Positions 1 through 7,959 of a stretch of 12,911 bases of DNA are shown here, piece by piece. The stretch's first letter is position 1. Each line of letters opens with the position of its first letter. The translations under genes were made by a program, and so were the position numbers. The notes beneath the pieces were generated by a model. The model ran no database searches, was not told the origin of the DNA, and saw only the letters and a list, made by a program, of their open reading frames with translations. The DNA is from an uncultured Dysgonomonas sp. (GTDB taxonomy: Bacteria; Bacteroidota; Bacteroidia; Bacteroidales; Dysgonomonadaceae), in NCBI GenBank assembly GCA_937875275.1, contig CALNCC010000045.1:1-12911 (forward strand). The letters run 5' to 3'.

Positions 1-1020
1 TGTAAAGTTAGATACATTCCCTTTCTCCCACTCTCGTATGTCTTCTACGCCACTTGCTGTTACGCAATAGAACGTGTATCCAAAATCGGCGGCATAATTG
101 GCTACGTCTTCAAAATCGCCGAGACTATTGCCATACATATCTTTCAGCGACGAGGCTGTCATCAGAAACACATAGTTGTCATCATCTAACATATCCCATG
201 TTATATCCTCATAGTCTACATCTTCCGGGTTCTCCTGATCAAATACTAACTGATTGATTGCAAAGTCAGTGATTGCAGGCTCTTCCCCCTTCTTAATAAC
301 TTTCACATCAGTGCGTACAAAAGTCCATGTAGAATCTTGCCACGGATAGTTCTGTTCCGTAAATTGTTTTTCTACTCCGTCTTTTTCGTACACCAATATC
401 ATTTCTTCAACAGGTCCTTTACCTTCCTCTACTGTCATCAATTTCGATATGTCGGCTCCTACTTTATAGGGACGAAAATTGAACATCGGATCATAGTAGT
501 AGTTGTGGATCAAGAAGAATGCCGTAAAAACGTTGATGTACAGGAATGCTAACCAATAGGTTTTTCCTGTGAATATATTTCTGATGCGCTCGCGATATAT
601 AAACGTGAAAATAGCTAAGGGTAGTAAAATTATATTTTTGTAGAATGTTTGCCAATTGGAGATAATCCATGCGTCGCCAAAGCATCCGCAATCCTGCACC
701 GGATCGGCAATTGCAAGATACAGGGTCAAGGGTGTCATGAAGCACATGACTAACAAGACGAAACGAGAGTTCCACTTGCGATACAATCCGAAAAGCATAC
801 ATGCACCAAGCAAAAACTCGAAAGCACACAAAAACAGTGATGCCGGAAATGCCAAAAACAAAAACATATCGAGATTGAAGGCAGTAAGATAATCCTGTAT
901 TTTATAAGCTGTTCCGTATGGGTCTACCGATTTTGTAAATCCCGAAAACAGAAAAGTTATCCCCAATATGATACGGGATATCTCAACTACAACTTTTATC
1001 AGAATATCTTTTTTCGACAT
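1..1020 (-). CDS. DoxX/MauE-like redox-associated membrane protein, partial (C-terminus cut by window edge)
   Basis: The frame is open for 340 codons from ATG at 1018-1020 to the left edge with no stop, so the C-terminus is missing. The N-terminal part has about five hydrophobic segments (roughly residues 8-28, 51-80, 86-105, 128-142 and 154-172), consistent with a DoxX/MauE-type inner-membrane protein. Between the third and fourth segments lies DCGCFGDAW, with Cys111 and Cys113; this CGC pair fits a thiol-redox role for the family. From about residue 185 the protein is hydrophilic, and around 290-325 the pattern of a hydrophobic strand, a helix and then GYTFYCVTAS resembles a thioredoxin-like fold without CxxC (inference). 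It starts 4 bases after the DUF1599 stop and is surely co-transcribed with it. In Bacteroides I recall this pair being followed by tpiA, a SPOR-domain gene and folE; that lies outside the window. Electron partner unknown. Confidence 0.82.
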   Translation of the reverse strand, partial: MSKKDILIKVVVEISRIILGITFLFSGFTKSVDPYGTAYKIQDYLTAFNLDMFLFLAFPASLFLCAFEFLLGACMLFGLYRKWNSRFVLLVMCFMTPLTLYLAIADPVQDCGCFGDAWIISNWQTFYKNIILLPLAIFTFIYRERIRNIFTGKTYWLAFLYINVFTAFFLIHNYYYDPMFNFRPYKVGADISKLMTVEEGKGPVEEMILVYEKDGVEKQFTEQNYPWQDSTWTFVRTDVKVIKKGEEPAITDFAINQLVFDQENPEDVDYEDITWDMLDDDNYVFLMTASSLKDMYGNSLGDFEDVANYAADFGYTFYCVTASGVEDIREWEKGNVSNFT

Positions 1021-1024
1021 AAAA

Positions 1025-1588
1025 TCAAGAATTACAATCTGCCTCTTCGTCCTCAAAATTCAATTTTATAAGTGCGAATAATGAATAGTTTATCATATCC
1101 ATATAGTTTGCATCTATACCCTCCGACACTAAGGTGTTTCCTTTATTTTCCTCGATCTGTTTGGTACGGTATATTTTGGTCAAGATGAGATCGGTATATG
1201 AACTGATACGCATCGAACGCCATGCTTCGTCATAATCATGATTTTTGGCATACATCAATTCGGTAGTATCTTTCATAAAGCGATCGTAGAGCGACAGAAC
1301 CGCATCTTCCTTTATGTCAACACTATCCGAGAAGCCAAGTTCGAGCTGAATGAGACCTATAATACCATAATTGACGATCCCTATAAATTCAGACGCAACA
1401 CCTTCGTTGATAAGGCTCACGCCTTTTTCTTCGATACTGCGGATGCGCTTTGCTTTTATCAGAATCTGATCTGTTACCGATTGTGGACGCAGAATGCGCC
1501 ATGCAGCACCATAGTCCTTTAGTTTTTTAGCGAATAATTCCCTACAAATATTTGTTACAACTTCGAACTGATGTTTGGTATCGGCCAT
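1025..1588 (-). CDS. DUF1599 (Nmad1-like) protein with two tandem domain copies
   Basis: A 187-residue soluble, mostly helical protein with ATG at 1586-1588. It is two copies of one domain of about 65 residues. Residues 21-84 and 114-178 share the pattern K-x2-DY-x2-AWR-x2-R-x4-TD-x-IL-x-K-x2-R-x3-IEE, then KG, then L-x2-EG, then NY, at a constant offset of 93-94. Examples are DY 25-26/118-119, AWR 29-31/122-124, TD 39-40/132-133, EG 62-63/156-157 and NY 73-74/167-168. This matches family DUF1599, which I recall was renamed nucleotide modification associated domain 1. The repeated Asp, Glu, Arg and Lys suggest binding of a phosphorylated ligand, but no reaction is established here. It heads a unit with the DoxX-like gene 4 bases downstream, behind a -7 element 31 bases upstream of its start. 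Naming the domain family is fairly secure; the function is unknown. Confidence 0.85.
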   Translation of the reverse strand: MADTKHQFEVVTNICRELFAKKLKDYGAAWRILRPQSVTDQILIKAKRIRSIEEKGVSLINEGVASEFIGIVNYGIIGLIQLELGFSDSVDIKEDAVLSLYDRFMKDTTELMYAKNHDYDEAWRSMRISSYTDLILTKIYRTKQIEENKGNTLVSEGIDANYMDMINYSLFALIKLNFEDEEADCNS

Positions 1589-1618
1589 ATTTCTTCGTTT
1601 ATTCTTTCTATCAAATCA

Positions 1619-1626
1619 CAAAGGTA
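1619..1626 (-). promoter_or_regulatory. Bacteroidota -7 promoter element for the DUF1599-DoxX unit
   Basis: The minus strand reads TACCTTTG, an exact match to the Bacteroidota sigma-ABfr -7 consensus TAnnTTTG. It lies 31 bases before the DUF1599 ATG in the 65-base gap after mfd, which would give a leader of about 25 bases. I see no TTTG at the usual -33 spacing, so only the -7 half is supported. It implies that the two small genes need not depend on mfd transcription. Confidence 0.6.
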
Positions 1627-1653
1627 TGAAAAAACAATAAAATATCCTTTCGT

Positions 1654-4600
1654 TTAACAATTTAGAATTTCCTGCAACGTAAAACAGGCTTTTTCGACAC
1701 TCTCTATGCTCTTTATGCTGACCCAACGTTTATTGTTCTTTTCTTTCAATTCGCATTCGCGTGGGTATTGCTGTACAAACTGCAATAATTTGTCAAAGGC
1801 TTTGGATTGATAGTACGGAGATTCATTATTTGCGATAAGGAATAAGCTCATCCTATTGTTTTTCAATGTTACTTTCTCTATCCCCAACTGCTTGGCAAGG
1901 TAACGCAAACGAACGACGCGAATCAACTCTTTACCCTCTTGCGGTATCTTCCCGAATCGGTCTTCGATGCGTGTTACGAAAGCCTGCACATCCATCTCCT
2001 TATCCATATTATCCAGTTCGCGATAAAGCATAATCCGCTCCGAATCGTTTGGTATATATGTCGCATGAAACAGTAATTCCAAATCGCTTTCGATCTGTAC
2101 ATCATCGACAAAGTTATCGCCTTCAAGTTTTTGTCCGTCTTCGCTTTCGTGATACAAATCTGCAAATTCGTTGTTTTTTAGTTCATTCACAGCTTCGGTC
2201 AATATCTTTTGATACACTTCGTATCCTAAGTCGGCTATAAATCCGCTTTGTTCTGCACCAAGCATATTACCCGCACCGCGAATATCTAAGTCCTGCATAG
2301 CAATATGTATTCCGTGCCCCAAATCGGAGAAATTCTCTATTGCCTGCAAACGCCTGCGAGCTTCGGTAGACAGTGTATGCAATGGTGGAGCGAGCAAATA
2401 GGCAAACGCCTTCTTGTTGCTGCGCCCTACCCGACCTCTCAACTGGTGCAAATCGCTTAACCCAAAGTTCTGAGCACTATTTATTACTATCGTGTTGGCA
2501 TTCGGAATATCGATGCCCGACTCGATGATAGACGTAGCTATGAGCACATCATATTCGTGATTGACAAAATCGACAATTATTTTCTCCAATCTCGCCGGCT
2601 CCATCTGTCCATGACCGATGACAACTCGTGCATCAGGAACCTCTTTGCGCACCAATTCGGCAAGCTCTTCTATATTCTTTATGCGATTGTTGATCACAAA
2701 TACCTGCCCATTGCGACTCAATTCAAATTCAACGGCTTCTCTTATAATCTGAGGATTGAAGGTATGCACCTCCGTCTGAATAGGATAACGATTGGGTGGC
2801 GGTGTGGTTATGGAAGATAAATCTCTCGCTCCCATCAGCGAGAACTGGAGGGTACGAGGAATAGGCGTTGCTGTCATTGTCAGAGTATCTACATTGATTT
2901 TCAATTGCTTCAACTTTTCTTTTATGGCAACACCGAATTTTTGCTCTTCGTCGATAATCAGCAATCCCAAGTCGGCGAATTGAACATCCTTACCCACAAT
3001 ACGATGCGTACCTATCAGCACGTCTATTTTCCGTTCCTTGAGGTCTGACAAGATTTGCTTTACCTCCTTTGCCGTACGGGCACGGCTGATATATTCTACG
3101 CGGCACGGAAATCCCTTAAGCCTCTCGCAGAAGGTTCTGTAATGCTGATAAGCCAGTACCGTTGTGGGCACAAGTACCGCAACTTGCTTATTATCACCTA
3201 CCGCCTTAAACGCGGCACGAATAGCAACTTCCGTTTTTCCGAATCCAACGTCTCCGCATATCAGACGATCCATCGGTTTAGCGTTCTCCATATCGCGCTT
3301 CACATCGGCGGTTGCCGTCATCTGGTCGGGCGTATCTTCATAAATGAACGACGCCTCTAACTCGTGTTGCAAAAAAGTATCGGGTGTATACTTAAAGCCT
3401 TCCTCATCACGCCTCTTGGCGTATAATTGTATCAAGTCTCGTGCAATGTCTTTTACCCGGCTCTTCGTCTTTTCCTTTACACGATCCCAAGCTCCCGATC
3501 CAAGTTTGTTGACCCGTGGCGGCTCGCCTTCCCGTCCCTTATACTTCGATATCTTATGCAGAGCATGGAGCGATACAAATATCGTATCGTTATTCAGATA
3601 AGTCAACTTTATCAGCTCTTGCATCTTACCGTTTATATCGGAACGAACAAGACCGCCAAATTGCCCCACTCCATGATCGATATGAACAATATAATCTCCG
3701 ATCTGGAACTGTTGCAACTCTTTCAAAGTCAAAGCTAATTTGCCCGATCTGACATGATCAGACTTTAGATTATATTTGTGGAAACGGTCGAATATCTGAT
3801 GATCGGTAAAACAGCAGACTTTAATTGTTTCATCATAAAAACCTTCCGACAAAGTTTTATCCACCGGCGTGAATTGTATGTTATCTCCTCGGTCTTCGAA
3901 AATTGCTTTCAGACGAAGGTTTTGCTTTTGGCTATCACTCAGTATGTAGATTGCATAACCATCTGCAATGAATTTTTGAAGGGATTCACTTATCAGGTCG
4001 AAATTTTTGTGAAACAATGGCTGCAAGCCGGTCTTAAATTCGATTGTAGCCTGTGGTGCATCGTAGGCTTTCGCTCCGAAGTGCAATTGTGTAAATTCGT
4101 TTACTTTTCGCAAGAAATAATCCTTATCTATCAGCTTGTTCTGAAAATCGGACTCATATTCGGGATTATCCAATATGGGAGCATCTGTATATACAGCATC
4201 TATTTTCTCGGTTACCCAAGCCAAATCTTTGAATGCAAGAATACTATCCTGTGGCAACAACTCGAACAAAGAATCTCGTTGCAAATCGGCTTTTTGCATA
4301 TCGGGAATAACCTGTATCTGCTCCAACTTTTCTTTCGACAACTGGGTTTCTATCTCGAAGGAACGAATACTGCTAACCTCGTCTCCAAAGAAATCGATAC
4401 GGAAGGGATAGTCGTTAGAAAAAGAAAACACGTCGAGAATACTTCCTCTTATTGCATACTGCCCCGGCTCGTACACATAGTCTACATACTCGAATCCAAA
4501 CACATCGAGTGTTTCTGACACAAAATCACGGTCAACTTCCTCGCCCGACACTATGTGTATGGTGTGTTTTTCAAGGTCTTTTTTCGATACCACTTTCTCT

Positions 4601-4980
4601 GCCAGCGCATCGGGGTATGTAACCACCGTAACGGCTTTACCCACCTGCAACTGCCCCATAACATCGGTACGCAACACCTCATTCGCAGCATCTATTTGTC
4701 CATACTTTACAGCCCTCTTGTATGCTGATGGGAAAAATAGTACTTTCTCAGAACCAAACAATTGATTCAGATCGTGATAGAAATATCCGGCACTTTCGGC
4801 ATCATTCAATACATAGAGTTGGGTTTTATTTCTCTTTGATACTAATGAGGCGGCAAACAATGTTGCAGAAGAACCTTGCAGCCCTTTCACAAACACATTT
4901 TTGCACTTAGGCAGAATATCCAATACGGCTTTATCGGAACCGTGATTCCGATAAAGCTCTAACAGTTTATGTAACTCCAA
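1654..4980 (-). CDS. mfd: Transcription-repair coupling factor Mfd
   Basis: Mfd is a DNA translocase that pushes stalled RNA polymerase off DNA and recruits UvrA to the lesion. The 1108 residues are full length for the family (E. coli about 1148). In order: a UvrB-like N-terminal module (about 1-330, including the EPGQYAIRGSILDVFSF segment at 171-187); a CarD-like RNA-polymerase-interacting domain (about 412-480); a RecG-like translocase with Walker A GDVGFGKT at 576-583 (Lys582), DEEQ at 677-680, TATPIPRT at 703-710, ATSIIESGIDIP at 815-826 and QLRGRVGR at 846-853; and a C-terminal autoinhibitory D7 region (about 960-1090). The start is unusual: TTG at 4978-4980, with an in-frame TAA two codons upstream and no Met before residue 108, so no ATG start can give a whole N-terminus. 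It lies 74 bases after the transporter gene and has its own -7 element. Confidence 0.97.
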   Translation of the reverse strand: MELHKLLELYRNHGSDKAVLDILPKCKNVFVKGLQGSSATLFAASLVSKRNKTQLYVLNDAESAGYFYHDLNQLFGSEKVLFFPSAYKRAVKYGQIDAANEVLRTDVMGQLQVGKAVTVVTYPDALAEKVVSKKDLEKHTIHIVSGEEVDRDFVSETLDVFGFEYVDYVYEPGQYAIRGSILDVFSFSNDYPFRIDFFGDEVSSIRSFEIETQLSKEKLEQIQVIPDMQKADLQRDSLFELLPQDSILAFKDLAWVTEKIDAVYTDAPILDNPEYESDFQNKLIDKDYFLRKVNEFTQLHFGAKAYDAPQATIEFKTGLQPLFHKNFDLISESLQKFIADGYAIYILSDSQKQNLRLKAIFEDRGDNIQFTPVDKTLSEGFYDETIKVCCFTDHQIFDRFHKYNLKSDHVRSGKLALTLKELQQFQIGDYIVHIDHGVGQFGGLVRSDINGKMQELIKLTYLNNDTIFVSLHALHKISKYKGREGEPPRVNKLGSGAWDRVKEKTKSRVKDIARDLIQLYAKRRDEEGFKYTPDTFLQHELEASFIYEDTPDQMTATADVKRDMENAKPMDRLICGDVGFGKTEVAIRAAFKAVGDNKQVAVLVPTTVLAYQHYRTFCERLKGFPCRVEYISRARTAKEVKQILSDLKERKIDVLIGTHRIVGKDVQFADLGLLIIDEEQKFGVAIKEKLKQLKINVDTLTMTATPIPRTLQFSLMGARDLSSITTPPPNRYPIQTEVHTFNPQIIREAVEFELSRNGQVFVINNRIKNIEELAELVRKEVPDARVVIGHGQMEPARLEKIIVDFVNHEYDVLIATSIIESGIDIPNANTIVINSAQNFGLSDLHQLRGRVGRSNKKAFAYLLAPPLHTLSTEARRRLQAIENFSDLGHGIHIAMQDLDIRGAGNMLGAEQSGFIADLGYEVYQKILTEAVNELKNNEFADLYHESEDGQKLEGDNFVDDVQIESDLELLFHATYIPNDSERIMLYRELDNMDKEMDVQAFVTRIEDRFGKIPQEGKELIRVVRLRYLAKQLGIEKVTLKNNRMSLFLIANNESPYYQSKAFDKLLQFVQQYPRECELKEKNNKRWVSIKSIESVEKACFTLQEILNC

Positions 4981-5021
4981 TTTTATTATGATTTATTATC
5001 GAACACACAATTAACAAAAGA

Positions 5022-5029
5022 CAAAAATA
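5022..5029 (-). promoter_or_regulatory. Candidate -7 promoter element for mfd
   Basis: The minus strand reads TATTTTTG, an exact TAnnTTTG match, 41 bases before the mfd TTG in the gap after the transporter gene. A TTTG occurs 14 bases further upstream, shorter than the usual -33 spacing of about 19, so only the -7 half is convincing. The surrounding sequence is A-rich, which raises the chance of a coincidental match. Confidence 0.45.
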
Positions 5030-5054
5030 AGCAAAATCTGTACCAAAGTGCAGC

Positions 5055-5966
5055 TTAGTTGCATTGGTCTTCGTCGAAACAAAGCTCCCGTCCTTCGACT
5101 TGTATAGTAACATGTTTGATTTCAAATTTATTTAATAGTGCTCTCTTTGCCTCTTCGAGCACAAGGTCTCTATCGGCATCGGCAGCCACTCGCAGATGTA
5201 CGGTCATCGACAGGAAATCGGACGTAATCATCCAGATGTGAAGATCGTGTACACTCTTTACATTGTCTATCGACTCTAAGACTGTTACAACTTTCTCCGA
5301 ATCTATATTGGCAGGCTTAGCCTCCATCAGTATATTTACGGCATCGCGCACCACCCGCCATCCGCTTACCAATATCAATATCGACACCAACATGCTGGCT
5401 ATGGGGTCAGCAATATTCCATCCGAAGGTCATAATCAATATAGCGGCCACGATAGCCCCTACCGATCCTAACATATCTCCAATAACATGCAGAAAAGCAC
5501 TGCGGATGTTCAGATTTCCATGTGCTGCTCCCTGTCGGTGCAGTATCCATGCCACAATCACATTTATGATCAGCCCAATGACAGCAATAACCATCATGCC
5601 CTGCCCTACAACCTGTGGCGGAGTAGATATACGCTCTATGGCCTCGAGACAAATAAATACTGACAAGACTAACAACACTATGCCGTTGAACAATGCCGCA
5701 AGTATTTCGAAACGTTTGTATCCGTATGTTTTAGATTGGGTGGCAGCTCTCGCCCCGAAAATAAGGGCACTGAGACTAAGCCCCAAGGCCGCTGCGTCGC
5801 TCAACATATGAGTGGCGTCGGAAATGAGTGCTAAACTGTTTGTCAGAAAACCTCCGACAAACTCGACAACCATGAAACCGGCAATCAGAACAAAACTTAA
5901 TAATAAAGCTTTCTTGTTTGCCTGATAGCTATGATTGTGTCCTCCGTGTTTATGTATATCTCCCAT
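5055..5966 (-). CDS. Cation diffusion facilitator, CzcD/ZitB-like zinc efflux transporter
   Basis: An inner-membrane metal/proton antiporter of 303 residues, probably exporting Zn2+. About six hydrophobic segments are visible (roughly 20-40, 44-70, 90-110, 122-142, 158-180 and 186-204). The transport site is the HxxxD pair: His53-Asp57 (HMLSD) and His160-Asp164 (HVIGD). A His residue in the first pair is the arrangement typical of zinc-selective CzcD/ZitB/ZnT members. The N-terminus is His-rich (four His in the first 12 residues), and the cytoplasmic C-terminal domain (about 205-303) ends in CFDEDQC, a possible extra metal-binding tail. I chose ATG at 5964-5966. A longer frame reaches a TTG at 6044 overlapping the rho stop, but its 26 extra residues are encoded by the rho terminator and fit no family N-terminus. 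It follows rho, with a hairpin between them. Confidence 0.93.
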   Translation of the reverse strand: MGDIHKHGGHNHSYQANKKALLLSFVLIAGFMVVEFVGGFLTNSLALISDATHMLSDAAALGLSLSALIFGARAATQSKTYGYKRFEILAALFNGIVLLVLSVFICLEAIERISTPPQVVGQGMMVIAVIGLIINVIVAWILHRQGAAHGNLNIRSAFLHVIGDMLGSVGAIVAAILIMTFGWNIADPIASMLVSILILVSGWRVVRDAVNILMEAKPANIDSEKVVTVLESIDNVKSVHDLHIWMITSDFLSMTVHLRVAADADRDLVLEEAKRALLNKFEIKHVTIQVEGRELCFDEDQCN

Positions 5967-5975
5967 ATCTATAAA

Positions 5976-6018
5976 ATTAAAAAAAGCAAGGGTAAAGTTA
6001 AACCTTTTCCTTGCTTTT
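5976..6018 (-). terminator. Hairpin terminator after rho, abutting the transporter start
   Basis: On the minus strand a 10-bp stem (AAAAGCAAGG at 6018-6009 with CCTTGCTTTT at 5991-5982) encloses a second short pairing (CTTT/AAAG) and a small loop, then runs into a T-rich tract (about 5976-5985). It starts 23 bases after the rho stop and its T tract ends about 10 bases before the transporter ATG at 5966, leaving almost no leader. It most simply ends rho mRNA; it may also limit read-through into the transporter. TACCCTTG, one mismatch from TAnnTTTG, lies in the hairpin at 5987-5994 and could serve the transporter (weak). Confidence 0.72.
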
Positions 6019-6040
6019 CGTATAATGTGTATGCTAAAAA

Positions 6041-7876
6041 TCAATTGGAATTCATCGAAATCAGAAATTCCTCATTGTTGATTGTCTTACGCAGTTTATC
6101 GTCTAAGAATTGCATTGCTTCTACCGAATTCATATCTGATAAGAAGTTGCGCAACACCCACATACGACTCAATGTTTCTCTGTCTAACAACAAATCGTCG
6201 CGACGGGTACTTGAAGCGGTAATGTCAACAGCAGGGAATATGCGTTTGTTCGATAGTTTGCGATCGAGCTGCAATTCCATATTTCCTGTTCCCTTAAATT
6301 CTTCGAAGATAACATCGTCCATTTTCGATCCTGTTTCGGTAAGGGCTGTTGCAATAATGGTCAACGAACCTCCGTTTTCGATATTACGTGCCGCACCAAA
6401 GAATCGTTTCGGTTTGTGCAATGCATTTGCATCCACCCCTCCGGTAAGGACTTTTCCTGATGCCGGTTGCACGGTATTATATGCACGAGCAAGACGTGTA
6501 ATAGAATCGAGCAAGATAACAACATCGTGTCCACACTCCACCATACGCTTAGCCTTATTCAATACGATTTCCGCTATCTTTACGTGTCTGTCTGCCGGTT
6601 CGTCGAAGGTTGACGCTATCACTTCGGCATTAACACTGCGTTCCATATCGGTAACCTCCTCCGGGCGTTCGTCGATAAGCAATATTATCATATAAGCCTC
6701 CGGATTGTTGTCTGCAATAGCATTTGCAATATCTTTCAGCAAAGTTGTTTTACCTGTCTTGGGTTGAGCAACTATCAGTCCGCGCTGCCCTTTCCCGATC
6801 GGAGAGAATAAATCTACTACACGGCACGACAAGTTGTCGTTGCGCCCTGTTGTCAACTTAAATTTCTGATTTGGAAAAAGAGGCTTCAAGTGATCGAAAG
6901 GAACACGGTCGCGAACCTCATCCGGTGTGCGTCCGTTGATACGGTCTACTTTTACAAGTGGAAAGAATTTCTCGCTTTCTTTTGGTGGTCTGATAGGACC
7001 TTCAACCACATCTCCGGTTTTCAGACCAAAGAGTCTGATCTGAGATTGTGATATATATATATCGTCCGGAGAGGACATATAGTTATAGTCTGACGAACGG
7101 AGGAAACCATATCCTTCCGACATAATTTCGAGAACACCCGACGCAATCAGAATACCTTCGAAGTCGAAAACTTTTTCTTGCTGATTGTTATTTTGTTTCT
7201 GATTGTTTTTGTGATTATTATTCTGAACAGGTGTCTCTTGTGCTATTTCAACAGGAGCAACATCCTGATCTACTTGTAATAGAGGCAAAAGAGGTTCTTT
7301 GGCTACTTTTTCTTCAGGTTGTGTTTCTCTTACTTTATTTGATTTGAATACCAATTTAGATGGTTTGCCGGATTTGGCTTCTGCAGGTTTTGCTTCAGAT
7401 TGAGTTTCTTTCTCCACCACTTTTTTCTCTACCTGGGATTCCTTTTTCGGTTCATCTGCTGATGGCTGAGGCTGAGGCTGAGGCTGTACCTGAGGCTGAG
7501 ATTGTTGTTTTGGCTGTGGAGACTTTGCCGGTTGCTGTGGAGCTTTTGATGGCCGTTGCAATTCAACCTTCTCTTTCGCCTGTGGTGCTTCTTGTTTCAC
7601 TGGTTCGTCTTGAGGCTTACCTTTTTCTACAAGCACTTTTTTCTTCGGACTTTCTTTAATATTTTTTTTCGTCTCCTCTTTCGGATTTTGTTGTGGTTTC
7701 AGCTCCGGAGCTTTATTCTTATTCCGAGCCTCAATGATAGCTTGTTCGTCAAGAATCTTGTATATCAGTTCTTCCTTCTTGAATGCATCAGGGCGTCTTA
7801 TTCCCAATTCTTTGGCTATAGTGCGCAACTCTAATGTAAGCTTCTCGTTAAGCTCTATGATATTGTATATACGCAT
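6041..7876 (-). CDS. rho: Transcription termination factor Rho with long disordered insertion
   Basis: Rho is a hexameric RNA-dependent ATPase/translocase that releases RNA polymerase. At 611 residues it is about 190 longer than E. coli Rho (419). In order: Rho N-terminal domain (1-45); a low-complexity insertion (about 50-236) rich in K, P, Q and E, with a PQ run near 120-138 and an N/Q cluster at 219-233; the OB-type primary RNA-binding domain (about 237-320) with GYGFLR at 255-260; and the ATPase core with Walker A PKTGKTT at 372-378, IDERPEEV at 401-408 (catalytic Glu region), Walker B VVILLDSITR at 452-461, the R-loop region ETGSKMDD at 514-521 through EEFKGTGN, and an arginine-finger candidate in STRRDD (556-561). 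All core motifs are intact, so it should be active. In Bacteroides thetaiotaomicron the equivalent insertion is reported to drive condensate formation. The ATG at 7874-7876 gives the standard N-terminus. Confidence 0.97.
   Translation of the reverse strand: MRIYNIIELNEKLTLELRTIAKELGIRRPDAFKKEELIYKILDEQAIIEARNKNKAPELKPQQNPKEETKKNIKESPKKKVLVEKGKPQDEPVKQEAPQAKEKVELQRPSKAPQQPAKSPQPKQQSQPQVQPQPQPQPSADEPKKESQVEKKVVEKETQSEAKPAEAKSGKPSKLVFKSNKVRETQPEEKVAKEPLLPLLQVDQDVAPVEIAQETPVQNNNHKNNQKQNNNQQEKVFDFEGILIASGVLEIMSEGYGFLRSSDYNYMSSPDDIYISQSQIRLFGLKTGDVVEGPIRPPKESEKFFPLVKVDRINGRTPDEVRDRVPFDHLKPLFPNQKFKLTTGRNDNLSCRVVDLFSPIGKGQRGLIVAQPKTGKTTLLKDIANAIADNNPEAYMIILLIDERPEEVTDMERSVNAEVIASTFDEPADRHVKIAEIVLNKAKRMVECGHDVVILLDSITRLARAYNTVQPASGKVLTGGVDANALHKPKRFFGAARNIENGGSLTIIATALTETGSKMDDVIFEEFKGTGNMELQLDRKLSNKRIFPAVDITASSTRRDDLLLDRETLSRMWVLRNFLSDMNSVEAMQFLDDKLRKTINNEEFLISMNSN
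7464..7499 (-). repeat. Hexanucleotide tandem repeat inside rho
   Basis: On the plus strand GGCTGA is repeated three times without interruption from 7464 to 7481, followed by a one-mismatch copy (7482-7487) and a further copy at 7494-7499. Read on the coding strand it gives alternating Gln-Pro codons in the disordered insertion. The unit is six bases, so gain or loss of copies keeps the reading frame. Confidence 0.85.
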
Positions 7877-7959
7877 ATTATGTATATAAAATTATATTAT
7901 AAAATAAATTTAAATTATTATGACTGTTGTATGTGCTGAGAGCGTGTTTAGATAATCAA

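Noticed and set aside
491..829. Minus-strand open frame of 112 codons at the left end
   Set aside because: It is a different frame inside the DoxX-like gene, whose own frame has no stop before the window edge and carries clear membrane segments and the CGC motif.
3778..4518. Plus-strand open frame of 246 codons opposite mfd
   Set aside because: Lies wholly antisense to the strongly supported mfd frame; Cys/Ile/Phe-rich product with no family resemblance.
5043..5056. TGCA-containing hairpin at the transporter stop as a terminator
   Set aside because: Only about four base pairs plus a mismatch and no T tract follows.
5967..6044. 26-residue N-terminal extension of the transporter from a TTG at 6044
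   Set aside because: It would be encoded by the terminator hairpin, overlaps the rho stop, and the ATG at 5966 opens with the expected His-rich N-terminus.
5931..6695. Plus-strand open frame of 254 codons across the rho/transporter junction
   Set aside because: Antisense to the 3' end of rho, Ser/Thr-rich shadow product, and it spans the hairpin terminator.
7464..7499. GGCTGA repeats as a CRISPR-like or mobile-element repeat
   Set aside because: Six-base units without spacers, inside an intact rho frame; explained by Gln-Pro codons.
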